Of a stretch of DNA of 39,390 bases, positions 16,457 to 24,436 are shown piece after piece. Each line of letters begins with the position of its first letter. The first letter of the stretch is position 1. Position numbers and translations under genes: made by a program. The notes under the pieces are model-generated. The model searched no databases and had not been told where the DNA came from. It saw only the letters and a list, made by a program, of their open reading frames with translations. The DNA is from RGIG4608 sp045635885 (GTDB lineage: Bacteria > Bacillota > Clostridia > Oscillospirales > CAG-272), in the NCBI GenBank assembly GCA_045635885.1, contig JAZTWO010000003.1, forward strand, positions 1 through 39,390, read 5' to 3'.

Positions 16457-18229
16457 TTATACCTCCTTCTCTTCTTCGAGTTTTTGAAGCTCGACCATAA
16501 GCTTATAGTCAGGTGAATTATTAATCAATTCTTCGTGTGTGCCAACCGCAACAATCTTACCTTCGTCAACAAAGATAATCTTATCCATCTTCTCTACAGT
16601 TGAAATACGGTGTGCAATAAGAATGGTTGTTCTGCCACGTCTGTTTTCACGAAGATTGTCAATAATAACCTTTTCAGTTTTTGTGTCAACTGCGCTAACC
16701 GAGTCATCAAGAATAAGAATTGATGCCTCTTTCATCAACGCACGAGCAATCGAAATTCGCTGCTTTTGACCACCGGAAACAGTAACACCACGCTCACCAA
16801 GAATTGTTGCATACTTTGATGGGAATTCGCTAATATTTTCATGCACGTCAGAAAGCTTTGCAGCCCTTATAACCTCATCAGAGGTTGAAGAATCTCGTGA
16901 AAATGCAATATTATTTTCAATTGTATCGCTGAAAAGGAAGTTATCCTGAGGAACGTATGCGCAAAAATTACGAAGTGTTTTAATCGGAATTTTATTAACG
17001 TCTATACCGTCAATAAAGAGCGAGTTATCAGGAACGTTATAAACCCTTAAAATAAGGTCAACGATGGTTGTTTTTCCTGAACCCGTTTTACCGATAATAC
17101 CAACGTTTTCGCCTGCGTTAATTTTAAAATTAATATTTTCAAGAACATTAAAATCACCGTCGGGATAAGTGAAGTTAAGATTTCTAAATTCAATGTCACC
17201 CTTAATGTTCTCAACAGTTTTAACGTATACGGAGTCCTTAACGTCGGGTTTAGCATCAAGAAGCTCAGAAATTCTCTTGAGTGACGCTTTACCACGGCTT
17301 GTCATATCAATAAGCATTGACAGAGCCATAACGGGCCAAACAATTGATGTGAAATAGCCATAGAACTCGATAAGTTGTCCAACCTCAAAATCGCCTCTAT
17401 AAACCAAATATCCGCCATATCCAAGAATAATACAGATTACGGAGTTAACGAAGAAAGTTACTGAAATGTGCAAAAGAGTTGAGATCTTTGTGAATTCAAT
17501 ATTAACCTCTTCATTCTCTTTATTAAGCTTTTTGAAAGCCCAAAGTTCTTTAAATTCCTTAACGAATGCCTTAATTACGGCAATACCTGAAAAGTTTTCT
17601 TGAGCAAAATCAGAAAGCTGAGAATATTTTTCCTGTCTTTCTTCCCATTTTCTTGTCATATACTTGCCAACAAATGTGCCCACCGCAAAAAGTAAAATCA
17701 TGGGAATGAATGCAAGAATTGTTAAAATGGGGTCAAGCTTTTGCATTTTATATATCGCAAGACCTGTAAGTGCCAAGGCGTCTACCAACATAAGTGTTCC
17801 GTCACCAAAGCATTCATTTATTGTGCTTAAATCGTTGGTAAAGAGTGACATCATATTACCAACCTTATTAACCTGATAATATTGCTGTGAAAGGTCTTTG
17901 CAATGGTCGAACATTCTTTCTCTAAGGTCGGTTTCAACCTTAATTGCAGTACCAAACATGCAAATTCTCCACAAAAATCTACCCGCTGCCATAACGAGTA
18001 TGGTAAGTATCATAGGGGCACAAATTTTATCAAGCAAGAAATCAAGATCAAATGCAAGCTTTTCGCCGCCAACCTCAACCACACCTTTATTAAGTCCTGT
18101 TACAACATAGTTATAAAATTCAGGAATTTTAAGCTGGAAATAGTCAACGGAAATAAGTGCTACAACGCCCAAAAATAAGGCAAAAAAGTGCTTTTTATAA
18201 TACTTATTAACGTACTTTCCAAATACCAT
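16457..18229 (-). CDS. ABC exporter subunit, half with degenerate catalytic Glu
   Basis: The protein has 590 residues: six membrane helices (about 15-305) followed by an ATPase domain. Walker A is GKTGSGKTT (380-388) and the signature is VSGGQ (484-488). Walker B ends in LDD, so Asp509 takes the place of the catalytic Glu. This marks the degenerate half of a heterodimeric exporter, whose partner keeps LDE. The ATG at 18229 has CCCTCCTC (GAGGAGGG on the coding strand, 18236-18243) 6 nt upstream. It is first in a two-gene operon and divergent from the alpha/beta hydrolase gene. Confidence 0.9.
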   Translation of the reverse strand: MVFGKYVNKYYKKHFFALFLGVVALISVDYFQLKIPEFYNYVVTGLNKGVVEVGGEKLAFDLDFLLDKICAPMILTILVMAAGRFLWRICMFGTAIKVETDLRERMFDHCKDLSQQYYQVNKVGNMMSLFTNDLSTINECFGDGTLMLVDALALTGLAIYKMQKLDPILTILAFIPMILLFAVGTFVGKYMTRKWEERQEKYSQLSDFAQENFSGIAVIKAFVKEFKELWAFKKLNKENEEVNIEFTKISTLLHISVTFFVNSVICIILGYGGYLVYRGDFEVGQLIEFYGYFTSIVWPVMALSMLIDMTSRGKASLKRISELLDAKPDVKDSVYVKTVENIKGDIEFRNLNFTYPDGDFNVLENINFKINAGENVGIIGKTGSGKTTIVDLILRVYNVPDNSLFIDGIDVNKIPIKTLRNFCAYVPQDNFLFSDTIENNIAFSRDSSTSDEVIRAAKLSDVHENISEFPSKYATILGERGVTVSGGQKQRISIARALMKEASILILDDSVSAVDTKTEKVIIDNLRENRRGRTTILIAHRISTVEKMDKIIFVDEGKIVAVGTHEELINNSPDYKLMVELQKLEEEKEV

Positions 18230-18265
18230 GGCAATCCCTCCTCTACCAAAAAAAATCTAAATTTT

Positions 18266-18294
18266 ATTATATCACAAATAAATTAATAATGCAA
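18266..18294 (-). promoter_or_regulatory. Promoter of the ABC exporter operon
   Basis: On the minus strand, the -35 is TTGCAT (18289-18294), the spacer is 17 bp and the extended -10 is TGATATAAT (TATAAT at 18266-18271). Confidence 0.8.
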
Positions 18295-18343
18295 GAAAAA
18301 AGCAAAAAAAGTCAAAGAAAATTCACAAAAAACCAAAAATTAC

Positions 18344-18372
18344 TTGTTATTTATTTTAAAATGTGCTAAAAT
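18344..18372 (+). promoter_or_regulatory. Promoter of the alpha/beta hydrolase gene
   Basis: The -35 is TTGTTA (18344-18349), the spacer is 17 bp and the extended -10 is TGCTAAAAT (TAAAAT at 18367-18372). Confidence 0.75.
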
Positions 18373-18404
18373 ATCATTGTTACATTATTTTTAGGGGGAA
18401 ATAT

Positions 18405-19361
18405 ATGGATATATTTATTTTTTTCATCAGTTTTATTTTGTTTATTTGCGCCTTTATATTGCTTGCGTCATATATTTGCTTTATAAAGGTGTTTAAAACA
18501 CCTAAGCGATCTGTTTTAAAGGTAGGAGAATATGATTTGCCTCCTGGAGAAGAATATGCTAAGTTTCATCCGCAAATTAAATTGTGGATGGACAGTATTC
18601 GCTCTATGAATAGAGAGCCGGTTGAAATCAAGTCATTTGACGGTCTTACACTTAGGGGATATTACTACGAATATTCACCCGACTCCCCCATTGAGCTTCT
18701 ATTCCACGGTTATTCCGGAAATTCAGAACGAGATTTATCGGGGGGTGTTGAACGTTGCTTTGCCCTTGGCAGAAGTACAATTCTTATAGATCACAGAGGT
18801 TCAGGATTAAGCGAAGGCAGTGTTTGTACATTTGGCATTAAAGAACGTCTTGATTGCCTTGAATGGATTAAATTCGCCAATCAAAAGTTCGGCAATAATA
18901 GACCGATAATAATCGGTGGCATTTCAATGGGTGCGGCAACAGTTATGATGGCTTCGGCAGAAAATTTGCCTGAAAACGTTGTTTGCGTTATGGCAGATTG
19001 CAGCTATTCATCACAAAAGGAAATTATTTGCAAGGTTGTTAAAGAAATGCATCTTCCCGACAAGCTTTTGTATCCATTTATCAAGCTTGGTGCAAGGATT
19101 TATGGCAAATTTGATCTTGAAGAAATAACGCCTATAGAAGCAGTTGCAAAATCCAAAACACCAACGGTATTTATTCACGGTGATACTGACGACTTTGTTC
19201 CCTATTATATGAGTGTTGAGTGCTTTAACGCTTGCTCTGCCCCCAAAAAATTTGTTACAATTGAGGGTGCAGGACATGGGCTCGCTTTTCCCGCTAATCA
19301 AACGAAATACATTGAGTCCTTAAGGGATTTTGAGCGAGAAGCTAATATTTTCAACAAATAA
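18405..19361 (+). CDS. Membrane-anchored alpha/beta hydrolase
   Basis: The protein has 318 residues. The ATG at 18405 has AGGGGG (18393-18398) 6 nt upstream; the in-frame ATG at 18363 overlaps the promoter. Residues 2-27 form a single membrane helix, so the catalytic domain is probably held at the membrane. The alpha/beta-hydrolase fold shows the oxyanion region LLFHGYSG, nucleophile Ser174 (GISMGA), likely Asp262 (HGDTDDFVP) and His291 (GAGHG). It resembles the YqkD/BAAT-like clostridial hydrolases. The substrate is unknown, with esterase or acyl-ester hydrolysis likely. Confidence 0.87.
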   Translation: MDIFIFFISFILFICAFILLASYICFIKVFKTPKRSVLKVGEYDLPPGEEYAKFHPQIKLWMDSIRSMNREPVEIKSFDGLTLRGYYYEYSPDSPIELLFHGYSGNSERDLSGGVERCFALGRSTILIDHRGSGLSEGSVCTFGIKERLDCLEWIKFANQKFGNNRPIIIGGISMGAATVMMASAENLPENVVCVMADCSYSSQKEIICKVVKEMHLPDKLLYPFIKLGARIYGKFDLEEITPIEAVAKSKTPTVFIHGDTDDFVPYYMSVECFNACSAPKKFVTIEGAGHGLAFPANQTKYIESLRDFEREANIFNK

Positions 19362-19364
19362 AAT

Positions 19365-19399
19365 AATGGGCAGTTCAAAAGAACTGCCCATTTGTTTTT
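19365..19399 (+). terminator. Terminator of the hydrolase gene
   Basis: The arms AATGGGCAGTTC (19365-19376) and GAACTGCCCATT (19381-19392) are followed by a T-run. It probably also serves the convergent pectate lyase gene. Confidence 0.9.
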
Positions 19400-19402
19400 T
19401 AT

Positions 19403-21793
19403 TTATTCAATTATCATATAGAACAAATTCATTGTATCCGCTTTGGTTATTGTGTGAGTTCCTGCACCAAGTGTAATTGTTATTACATTAGTAGTGCTTG
19501 TTATTTTTTCACCATTCACCTTAATGTTTGCAGATGATGCCCCAAACACAAGCGTTAATGTTCTTTCTTCAGTAAGAGTAAAGGAAATTGTTGTGGAGCT
19601 TTCAATCTTCAAGCACTGAGTCAATGTAAGACCGTTATAATCAACTGTTCCCTTAGTTGATGACAAGTTACCGTTGATTGTAAAGAAAGAAGATGTTTTG
19701 CCGCTTTCTGTGAAATTGTGAACAATTGCACCTTCAGGTGTAGGGGTTACAACAGGAGTATCATTTCCACCCTCGTTGCCACCTTCACTTCCGCCTTCAT
19801 TATTATCGCCACCACTAACTGCTCCATTAGAAACATTAGTTGAAACAAGTGTGCCCTTGTAGTTTATAAGTGCATTTTTAAGTGCGGGAATAATATCATA
19901 AGATGAGTTATCTGCATTTGTAAATGTCCACTTAAAGTCACCACCCTGAACACGTCCTGCAAACTCTTTTACAGTTTCCATTGCCTGCTCTGCGGTTTGA
20001 ACGTTGTATTCATACATTGATGAGCTTGTATCAAAGTTATTATATGTTGTGCCACCCTTGTATGTAACAACGCTTGAGGGTACTTTTTCATCTCTGCTTG
20101 AAGCAAGATAGCAGTCGAACTGCGTATTGTTTTGCTGATATGTAACAACACTCTTGCCTGTTCCTGCAAAGATATTGCCAAATGCCTTTATAATACCACC
20201 GTTTTCGCCTGAGAACGTGCCTTCATTATCACCTGCCACGTCAGAGCCCTGCATAGAGATGAGCATAGAATAATTTGTATTAAGGAAGTAGTTATTCTCT
20301 GCAAAAATGGATGATCCCATTGTTGCTCCGATAGCATATTTTGAAATGCCATCATAAAAGTTGTTATAAACGTGAACTGTACATGTTCTCACTCTTGGAT
20401 GACGAGAGTCAGAGTGGTCATACCAGTTATGGTGGTACGTAATATAGTTTTCAGTTGTTTCACTTGTCATTCCCTGAAGGTTAGATTTACCTGTATCATA
20501 GAAATGGTTAAATGAATGGGTAACGTATGCAGACTTCTTTGTGTCAAGTGCACCATCGCCCTTGTTCTGGTCTGCATCACCACCAGCGGCGCCGTAGAAA
20601 AGGTCACAGTTGTGTATCCAAATGTGGTGATTATCCTGCTGCAAGCTAATGCTGTCGCCTTCGTTCGAGTCGCAGTTCATAAAGCCGAGGTTTCTAACTT
20701 CGATATTGGATGCGCCCTTAATTCTCAAGCCAAAGCCGTTGAATGTTGCGTCATTACCAACACCTTCAAGTGTAATACCACCTGTAAATTTGCCCTCTCC
20801 ACAGTCGATAAGAAGGTCGCCCTTGTCAAGCACTGCAGGGTCGGTGATATTACCAATAAATCTAATACAAATGGGCTTTGTTTCATAGCCCTTTTTAAGT
20901 GCAGTAAGAATGTTCTGAAGACCTGTAATGGGTTCGGGACCGTACTTGCTGATTTGAATATCCATAGTAATGGTGTCTTTGTTAGTGTTAGTAACATAAA
21001 GAACTCTTGCATTGCTCTTAAGAGTGCCATCGTCATTATAAGCGCCACTTGATGTGCCGTTTACAAATGCAAAACCCTCTCTAATATGATTAATAGTAGC
21101 TTTTTTAAAGCTTGTTTTTGCGCTTGTCACTTCCGCATTGTTTTGAACGGGAATGATGTCAATTGTGTATTCCCCTGCCTTAAGACCAAGAACATCACAT
21201 CTATAATATGTGCCGTAGTTTCTTATAAGCTCAGTATCCACCTTTGTACCATTGCAATATACATTATAGCTATCTGCACCTTCGATGGGAGTCCATTCAC
21301 AATAGATAGTTTCAAATGAATATCCCGTGATTGTAACCTCAATTGAGCCGGTAATTTCGGGCTTTTCGGGTTGATCGGGCTTTTGGAATGGATCTTCGGG
21401 CTTTTCAATATTTTTGCCACACTCATCACAAACATAGTCTGTATTTGCATCCTTGTGGTTTGTACATTCTCCATCCACAGGAGGATTCTCGGGTTTTTCA
21501 AGTTTAGCACCACAATTGTCGCACACATAGTCCGCATTTTCGTCCTTGTGTGAAGTGCATTCGGGGTCGGGAGTTTTTTCCAATTCAACACCACAGTTAT
21601 CACAAACGTAGTTTTCATCTACGTCAACGTGAACGTTGCATGTGGGAGGATTGGGGTTATCGGGATCTGTCTTTTCCGTAGTTGTCACAGTTGTGTTATT
21701 GGTTGTTGTGCCTGTGGTAGTATTGCCCTGACATGAAGCAAACACACTAAGCATCATTACTAACACAAGGATGAGTGATAAGATTTTTTTCAT
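19403..21793 (-). CDS. Pectate lyase (PL1-like) lipoprotein with Cys/Asp repeats and FN3-like domain
   Basis: The protein has 796 residues. The ATG at 21793 has AAGGGG 7 nt upstream; an in-frame ATG at 21841 lacks a site. Residues 1-20 are a lipoprotein signal ending in FASC (Cys21), followed by a Thr/Asn linker. Residues 52-68, 79-95 and 110-126 are three repeats of the form HxDENxxYVCDNCG. Residues about 148-240 look like an FN3 domain. Residues about 270-640 form a PL1 parallel beta-helix: HIWIHNCDLFYG, DGALDTKKSAYVTHSFNHF, then YHHNWYDHSDSRHPRVR with the conserved Arg. The C-terminal ~105 residues form a beta-sandwich module. It should cleave polygalacturonate by beta-elimination outside the cell. 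HNC replaces the more usual DHC, so calcium binding may differ. Confidence 0.88.
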   Translation of the reverse strand: MKKILSLILVLVMMLSVFASCQGNTTTGTTTNNTTVTTTEKTDPDNPNPPTCNVHVDVDENYVCDNCGVELEKTPDPECTSHKDENADYVCDNCGAKLEKPENPPVDGECTNHKDANTDYVCDECGKNIEKPEDPFQKPDQPEKPEITGSIEVTITGYSFETIYCEWTPIEGADSYNVYCNGTKVDTELIRNYGTYYRCDVLGLKAGEYTIDIIPVQNNAEVTSAKTSFKKATINHIREGFAFVNGTSSGAYNDDGTLKSNARVLYVTNTNKDTITMDIQISKYGPEPITGLQNILTALKKGYETKPICIRFIGNITDPAVLDKGDLLIDCGEGKFTGGITLEGVGNDATFNGFGLRIKGASNIEVRNLGFMNCDSNEGDSISLQQDNHHIWIHNCDLFYGAAGGDADQNKGDGALDTKKSAYVTHSFNHFYDTGKSNLQGMTSETTENYITYHHNWYDHSDSRHPRVRTCTVHVYNNFYDGISKYAIGATMGSSIFAENNYFLNTNYSMLISMQGSDVAGDNEGTFSGENGGIIKAFGNIFAGTGKSVVTYQQNNTQFDCYLASSRDEKVPSSVVTYKGGTTYNNFDTSSSMYEYNVQTAEQAMETVKEFAGRVQGGDFKWTFTNADNSSYDIIPALKNALINYKGTLVSTNVSNGAVSGGDNNEGGSEGGNEGGNDTPVVTPTPEGAIVHNFTESGKTSSFFTINGNLSSTKGTVDYNGLTLTQCLKIESSTTISFTLTEERTLTLVFGASSANIKVNGEKITSTTNVITITLGAGTHTITKADTMNLFYMIIE

Positions 21794-21849
21794 AATAAAT
21801 CCCCTTCTTTTGTTTTTATAATGAACATATATAAAATTCACCTATTGTA

Positions 21850-21878
21850 ATTATACTATTTATTTTTGTAAATAGCAA
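21850..21878 (-). promoter_or_regulatory. Promoter of the pectate lyase gene
   Basis: The -35 is TTGCTA (21873-21878), the spacer is 17 bp and the -10 is TATAAT (21850-21855) on the minus strand. Confidence 0.75.
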
Positions 21879-21961
21879 TACTTTTTTGAAAAAAGGTCAA
21901 AAAGCACAGTTTTTTAAGGATAAAATGCATTATTTAACCGTTTTTTTGTGCAAAATGAAGA

Positions 21962-21986
21962 AACCACCCTTTTTGAAAGGGTGGTT
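21962..21986 (-). terminator. Terminator-like hairpin after the PHP gene
   Basis: The arms AACCACCCTTT (21962-21972) and AAAGGGTGGTT (21976-21986) form the stem. The downstream T-tract on the minus strand is short and broken, so termination may be partial. Confidence 0.7.
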
Positions 21987-21991
21987 GTATT

Positions 21992-22777
21992 TTATTCTGC
22001 AAAATAATTTTTTGTTATGAACAAGTCATCTTTGCCAAGTGCAAAAACGTCAAGATTGATTTCTCTATCAAGGTCAAGCTTTTTGATTGACTCGAATTTA
22101 TCGGCAGGCAAAATTTGCACTCTGCGATTTTTAATTTCATCAATCAATTCTTCAATTGTATCTATTCTCTTATCAAGTCCAATTCCGCTAAGCTCTTTTC
22201 TATTATCGATAGCGTGAATATCTGTTCCTGCGGTGATTGGCAAATTAAGATTTTGGGCATATTCATATGATCTGCGGGATTGAACGTCTTCGTCACCAAG
22301 ATTCAAAACCTCAATGGCGTCAACATAATCAAGAGCCAAACGAATGTCAGAAACATAATAACGCTCTCTAAACGGATGAGCTTGGATAATAAATCCACCT
22401 GCTTTTTTTATGGTCTCAAAAAAAGCGACCCTTTTCATATCTCTTATTTCAGGGTGATTTTTTAACCATTCGGGAGATATGCCAAGAACTATATATTCAT
22501 CAGTTCCGTCACTAAATTTCTGTTCAAAGCCAAAAAGAACGGTAAAATTGTGTTTTTCCCCTTCTCTTTTTGCTCTGTAATACCCCTCGCAATACTCGTC
22601 AATAAATGTATGCCAAGGCAAGTGTCTGTTTATTGACGTATTCCCGTGGTAAAAATGGTCAGTTATAACCATTCCTGAATAACCTTTATCAATATAAAAC
22701 TGCACATAATCTTCCGGCTCTACTATAGAACAAAGACTTGCGGCATTTGTGTGTGAATGTAATTCGTAATAAAACAT
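21992..22777 (-). CDS. PHP-domain metal-dependent phosphoesterase
   Basis: The protein has 261 residues from the ATG at 22777 (GGAG at 22783-22786). Longer in-frame starts up to 22849 overlap the promoter. PHP motifs occur in order: ELHSHT at residues 5-10, VITDHFYHGN, an HPFRE stretch and GTDIHA near the C-terminal third. These supply the His/Asp ligands of a trinuclear metal site. The family includes histidinol phosphatase-like and nucleoside 3',5'-phosphatase enzymes. No histidine biosynthesis gene is near, so the substrate is open. It is a single-gene unit, divergent from the ArsP_2-like permease. Confidence 0.85.
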   Translation of the reverse strand: MFYYELHSHTNAASLCSIVEPEDYVQFYIDKGYSGMVITDHFYHGNTSINRHLPWHTFIDEYCEGYYRAKREGEKHNFTVLFGFEQKFSDGTDEYIVLGISPEWLKNHPEIRDMKRVAFFETIKKAGGFIIQAHPFRERYYVSDIRLALDYVDAIEVLNLGDEDVQSRRSYEYAQNLNLPITAGTDIHAIDNRKELSGIGLDKRIDTIEELIDEIKNRRVQILPADKFESIKKLDLDREINLDVFALGKDDLFITKNYFAE

Positions 22778-22810
22778 ATTTTCTCCGTATGCCATTAATT
22801 TATCTTTCAC

Positions 22811-22839
22811 ATTATATAACATTTTTCTTAAAATGTCAA
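22811..22839 (-). promoter_or_regulatory. Consensus promoter of the PHP gene
   Basis: The -35 is TTGACA (22834-22839), the spacer is 17 bp and the -10 is TATAAT (22811-22816) on the minus strand. Confidence 0.85.
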
Positions 22840-22867
22840 CAAAATTCACACATGCAAAATTTGATTA

Positions 22868-22896
22868 TTGACAAAATTATAGATTTATGTTAAAAT
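22868..22896 (+). promoter_or_regulatory. Promoter of the ArsP_2-like permease gene
   Basis: The -35 is TTGACA (22868-22873), the spacer is 17 bp and the -10 is TAAAAT (22891-22896). It is back-to-back with the PHP promoter. Confidence 0.85.
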
Positions 22897-22928
22897 TATT
22901 TTTCGAATGTTAAATATGGAGAAAATAA

Positions 22929-23810
22929 ATGCACGAATTAATACATATAATCACTCATAGTATTTTTGACTCACTTAAGTTATTGCCTTTTTTGTTTATA
23001 ACTTATTTGTTAATGGAATATCTCGAGCATCACTCAAAAGACATTGCAGAAAAAATTCTTAAACACTCAGGCAAATACGGCGCACTTTTAGGAAGTGTTC
23101 TTGGACTTTTGCCACAGTGCGGATTTTCTTCTGCCGCAGCAGGATTTTATAGTGCAAGAGTTATTTCAATCGGAACACTTGTTGCCGTTTTTTTATCCAC
23201 AAGTGATGAGATGCTCCCCATTCTTATTTCAAGTAATGCGCCTGTACTTTTGATTTTAAAGATACTTGCAATAAAATTTGCCGTTGCTCTTTTGGCAGGC
23301 ATTGGCATTGACCTTATCTTTAAATCAATTTACAAAAAGAAATCTATCAATCAAGAAAGCAAAATTGAAGAATTTTGCGAGCGAGAGGATTGCCACTGCC
23401 ACAACAGTGTAATCAAACCCGCTCTTGTTCACACACTCAAGGTTGGCGGATTTATTCTTATTGTTACACTTGCGCTCAACATTATCATCCATTTTATTGG
23501 CGAAGAAAATATTGCGCATTTGATTTTAAACAAGCCAATTCTTGCTAACATCCTTTCTGCAATTGTCGGTGTTGTTCCAAACTGTGCTTCAAGCATAATA
23601 GTTACGGAATTATACGTTTCGGGCGTACTTTCATCAGGTGCTATGCTTTCAGGTCTTCTTATCAATTCCGGTGTTGCTATTGCCGTTCTCTTTAGAACCA
23701 ATAGACCTCAAAAAAACACATTTGCAATAATTCTTATACTCCTTGCAATTTCAATTGTTTCGGGAATTATCGTCGATATAACACCACTTGGACACTGGCT
23801 TTCAATATAA
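22929..23810 (+). CDS. ArsP_2-like multi-pass metal/metalloid permease
   Basis: The protein has 293 residues and about 8-10 membrane segments. GGAG (22918-22921) is 7 nt before the ATG. Two related motifs mark the halves: GLLPQCGFSSAAAGFYSARV and VGVVPNCASSIIVTELYVSG, each with a P-x-C core. A cytoplasmic loop at about residues 145-160 is Cys/His-rich (FCEREDCHCHNS) and could sense or bind metal. This matches the putative heavy-metal exporter family (ArsP_2), often annotated as an arsenic efflux or putative manganese transporter. The ion is not determined. It shares a bidirectional terminator with the convergent cupin gene. Confidence 0.8.
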   Translation: MHELIHIITHSIFDSLKLLPFLFITYLLMEYLEHHSKDIAEKILKHSGKYGALLGSVLGLLPQCGFSSAAAGFYSARVISIGTLVAVFLSTSDEMLPILISSNAPVLLILKILAIKFAVALLAGIGIDLIFKSIYKKKSINQESKIEEFCEREDCHCHNSVIKPALVHTLKVGGFILIVTLALNIIIHFIGEENIAHLILNKPILANILSAIVGVVPNCASSIIVTELYVSGVLSSGAMLSGLLINSGVAIAVLFRTNRPQKNTFAIILILLAISIVSGIIVDITPLGHWLSI

Positions 23811-23811
23811 T

Positions 23812-23840
23812 AAAAATCCTCTCGCTTTGAGAGGATTTTT
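23812..23840. terminator. Bidirectional terminator between permease and cupin genes
   Basis: The arms AAAAATCCTCTC (23812-23823) and GAGAGGATTTTT (23829-23840) have A/T runs on both sides. Confidence 0.9.
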
Positions 23841-23842
23841 TA

Positions 23843-24355
23843 TTATTTAGTTTTTTCTACTGTACACTTAGGATGATGGGGTGGTGCATAGACAGAAGAA
23901 ATTTTAAGCGATCTTCTTCCTATATTAATTATATTATGCCAAACACCTGCAGGAATAAAAATAGCTTCTCCAGTGTTCAATTTATATTTATTGCAAAGGG
24001 CATCCTTATTATTACCTGTAAGGGCCAATGCAATTCCATGCTCAACTCTTATATATTGATCGGTATCAGAGTGGAGTTCAACGCCTATTTCACTTCTGCA
24101 AGGAATTGACATCAAAGTCATTTGCAAATATTTGCCCGTCCAAACACTTTCCCTAAAATTTTGATTTGCAAATGCTATTTTTGATATATTGGCAGAATAC
24201 ACTTCTCCACCATGCTCATCTTGACATTTGTTTTCGCAAGAATTACATATCTTATCTTCTTCATGTTCTTCGCAATTAACTCTTCTCTGCTCGCATCTAT
24301 CTTGAACACGGCAAGTATTGTTTAACAAATGATTATTAAAGTTGTATTTATCCAT
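23843..24355 (-). CDS. Small cupin protein with Cys-rich N-terminus
   Basis: The protein has 170 residues. CTCCTT (AAGGAG on the coding strand, 24365-24370) is 9 nt upstream of the ATG. The first ~50 residues are hydrophilic and hold six Cys (NTC, DRC, NC, IC, SC, KC), a possible metal or disulfide tail. Residues about 60-165 form a single cupin barrel with GVELHSDTDQYIRVEHG and GEAIFIPAGVWHNIINIG. His, Asp/Gln and a second His are placed as metal ligands. The end APPHHPKCTVEKTK is typical of clostridial cupins of this group. The function is unknown, with metal-dependent isomerase, dioxygenase or sensor as options. No convincing promoter is seen, so read-through from ftsZ is possible. Confidence 0.8.
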   Translation of the reverse strand: MDKYNFNNHLLNNTCRVQDRCEQRRVNCEEHEEDKICNSCENKCQDEHGGEVYSANISKIAFANQNFRESVWTGKYLQMTLMSIPCRSEIGVELHSDTDQYIRVEHGIALALTGNNKDALCNKYKLNTGEAIFIPAGVWHNIINIGRRSLKISSVYAPPHHPKCTVEKTK

Positions 24356-24393
24356 AAATCAAATCTCCTTTATTTCCAGTATATGAAAACGCA

Positions 24394-24426
24394 AAAAAAT
24401 CGCCCCTATATAGGAGCGATTTTTTA
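24394..24426 (-). terminator. Terminator at the end of the dcw cluster (after ftsZ)
   Basis: A near-perfect palindrome is present: AAAAAATCGC at its left and GCGATTTTTT at its right, around CCTATATAGG with one mismatch. A T-run follows on the minus strand. Confidence 0.8.
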
Positions 24427-24436
24427 TGTAAGAAAA

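Noticed and set aside
20516..21052. Plus-strand 178-codon frame opposite the pectate lyase
   Set aside because: It is antisense to conserved beta-helix coding sequence, with no ribosome site and no recognisable domain.
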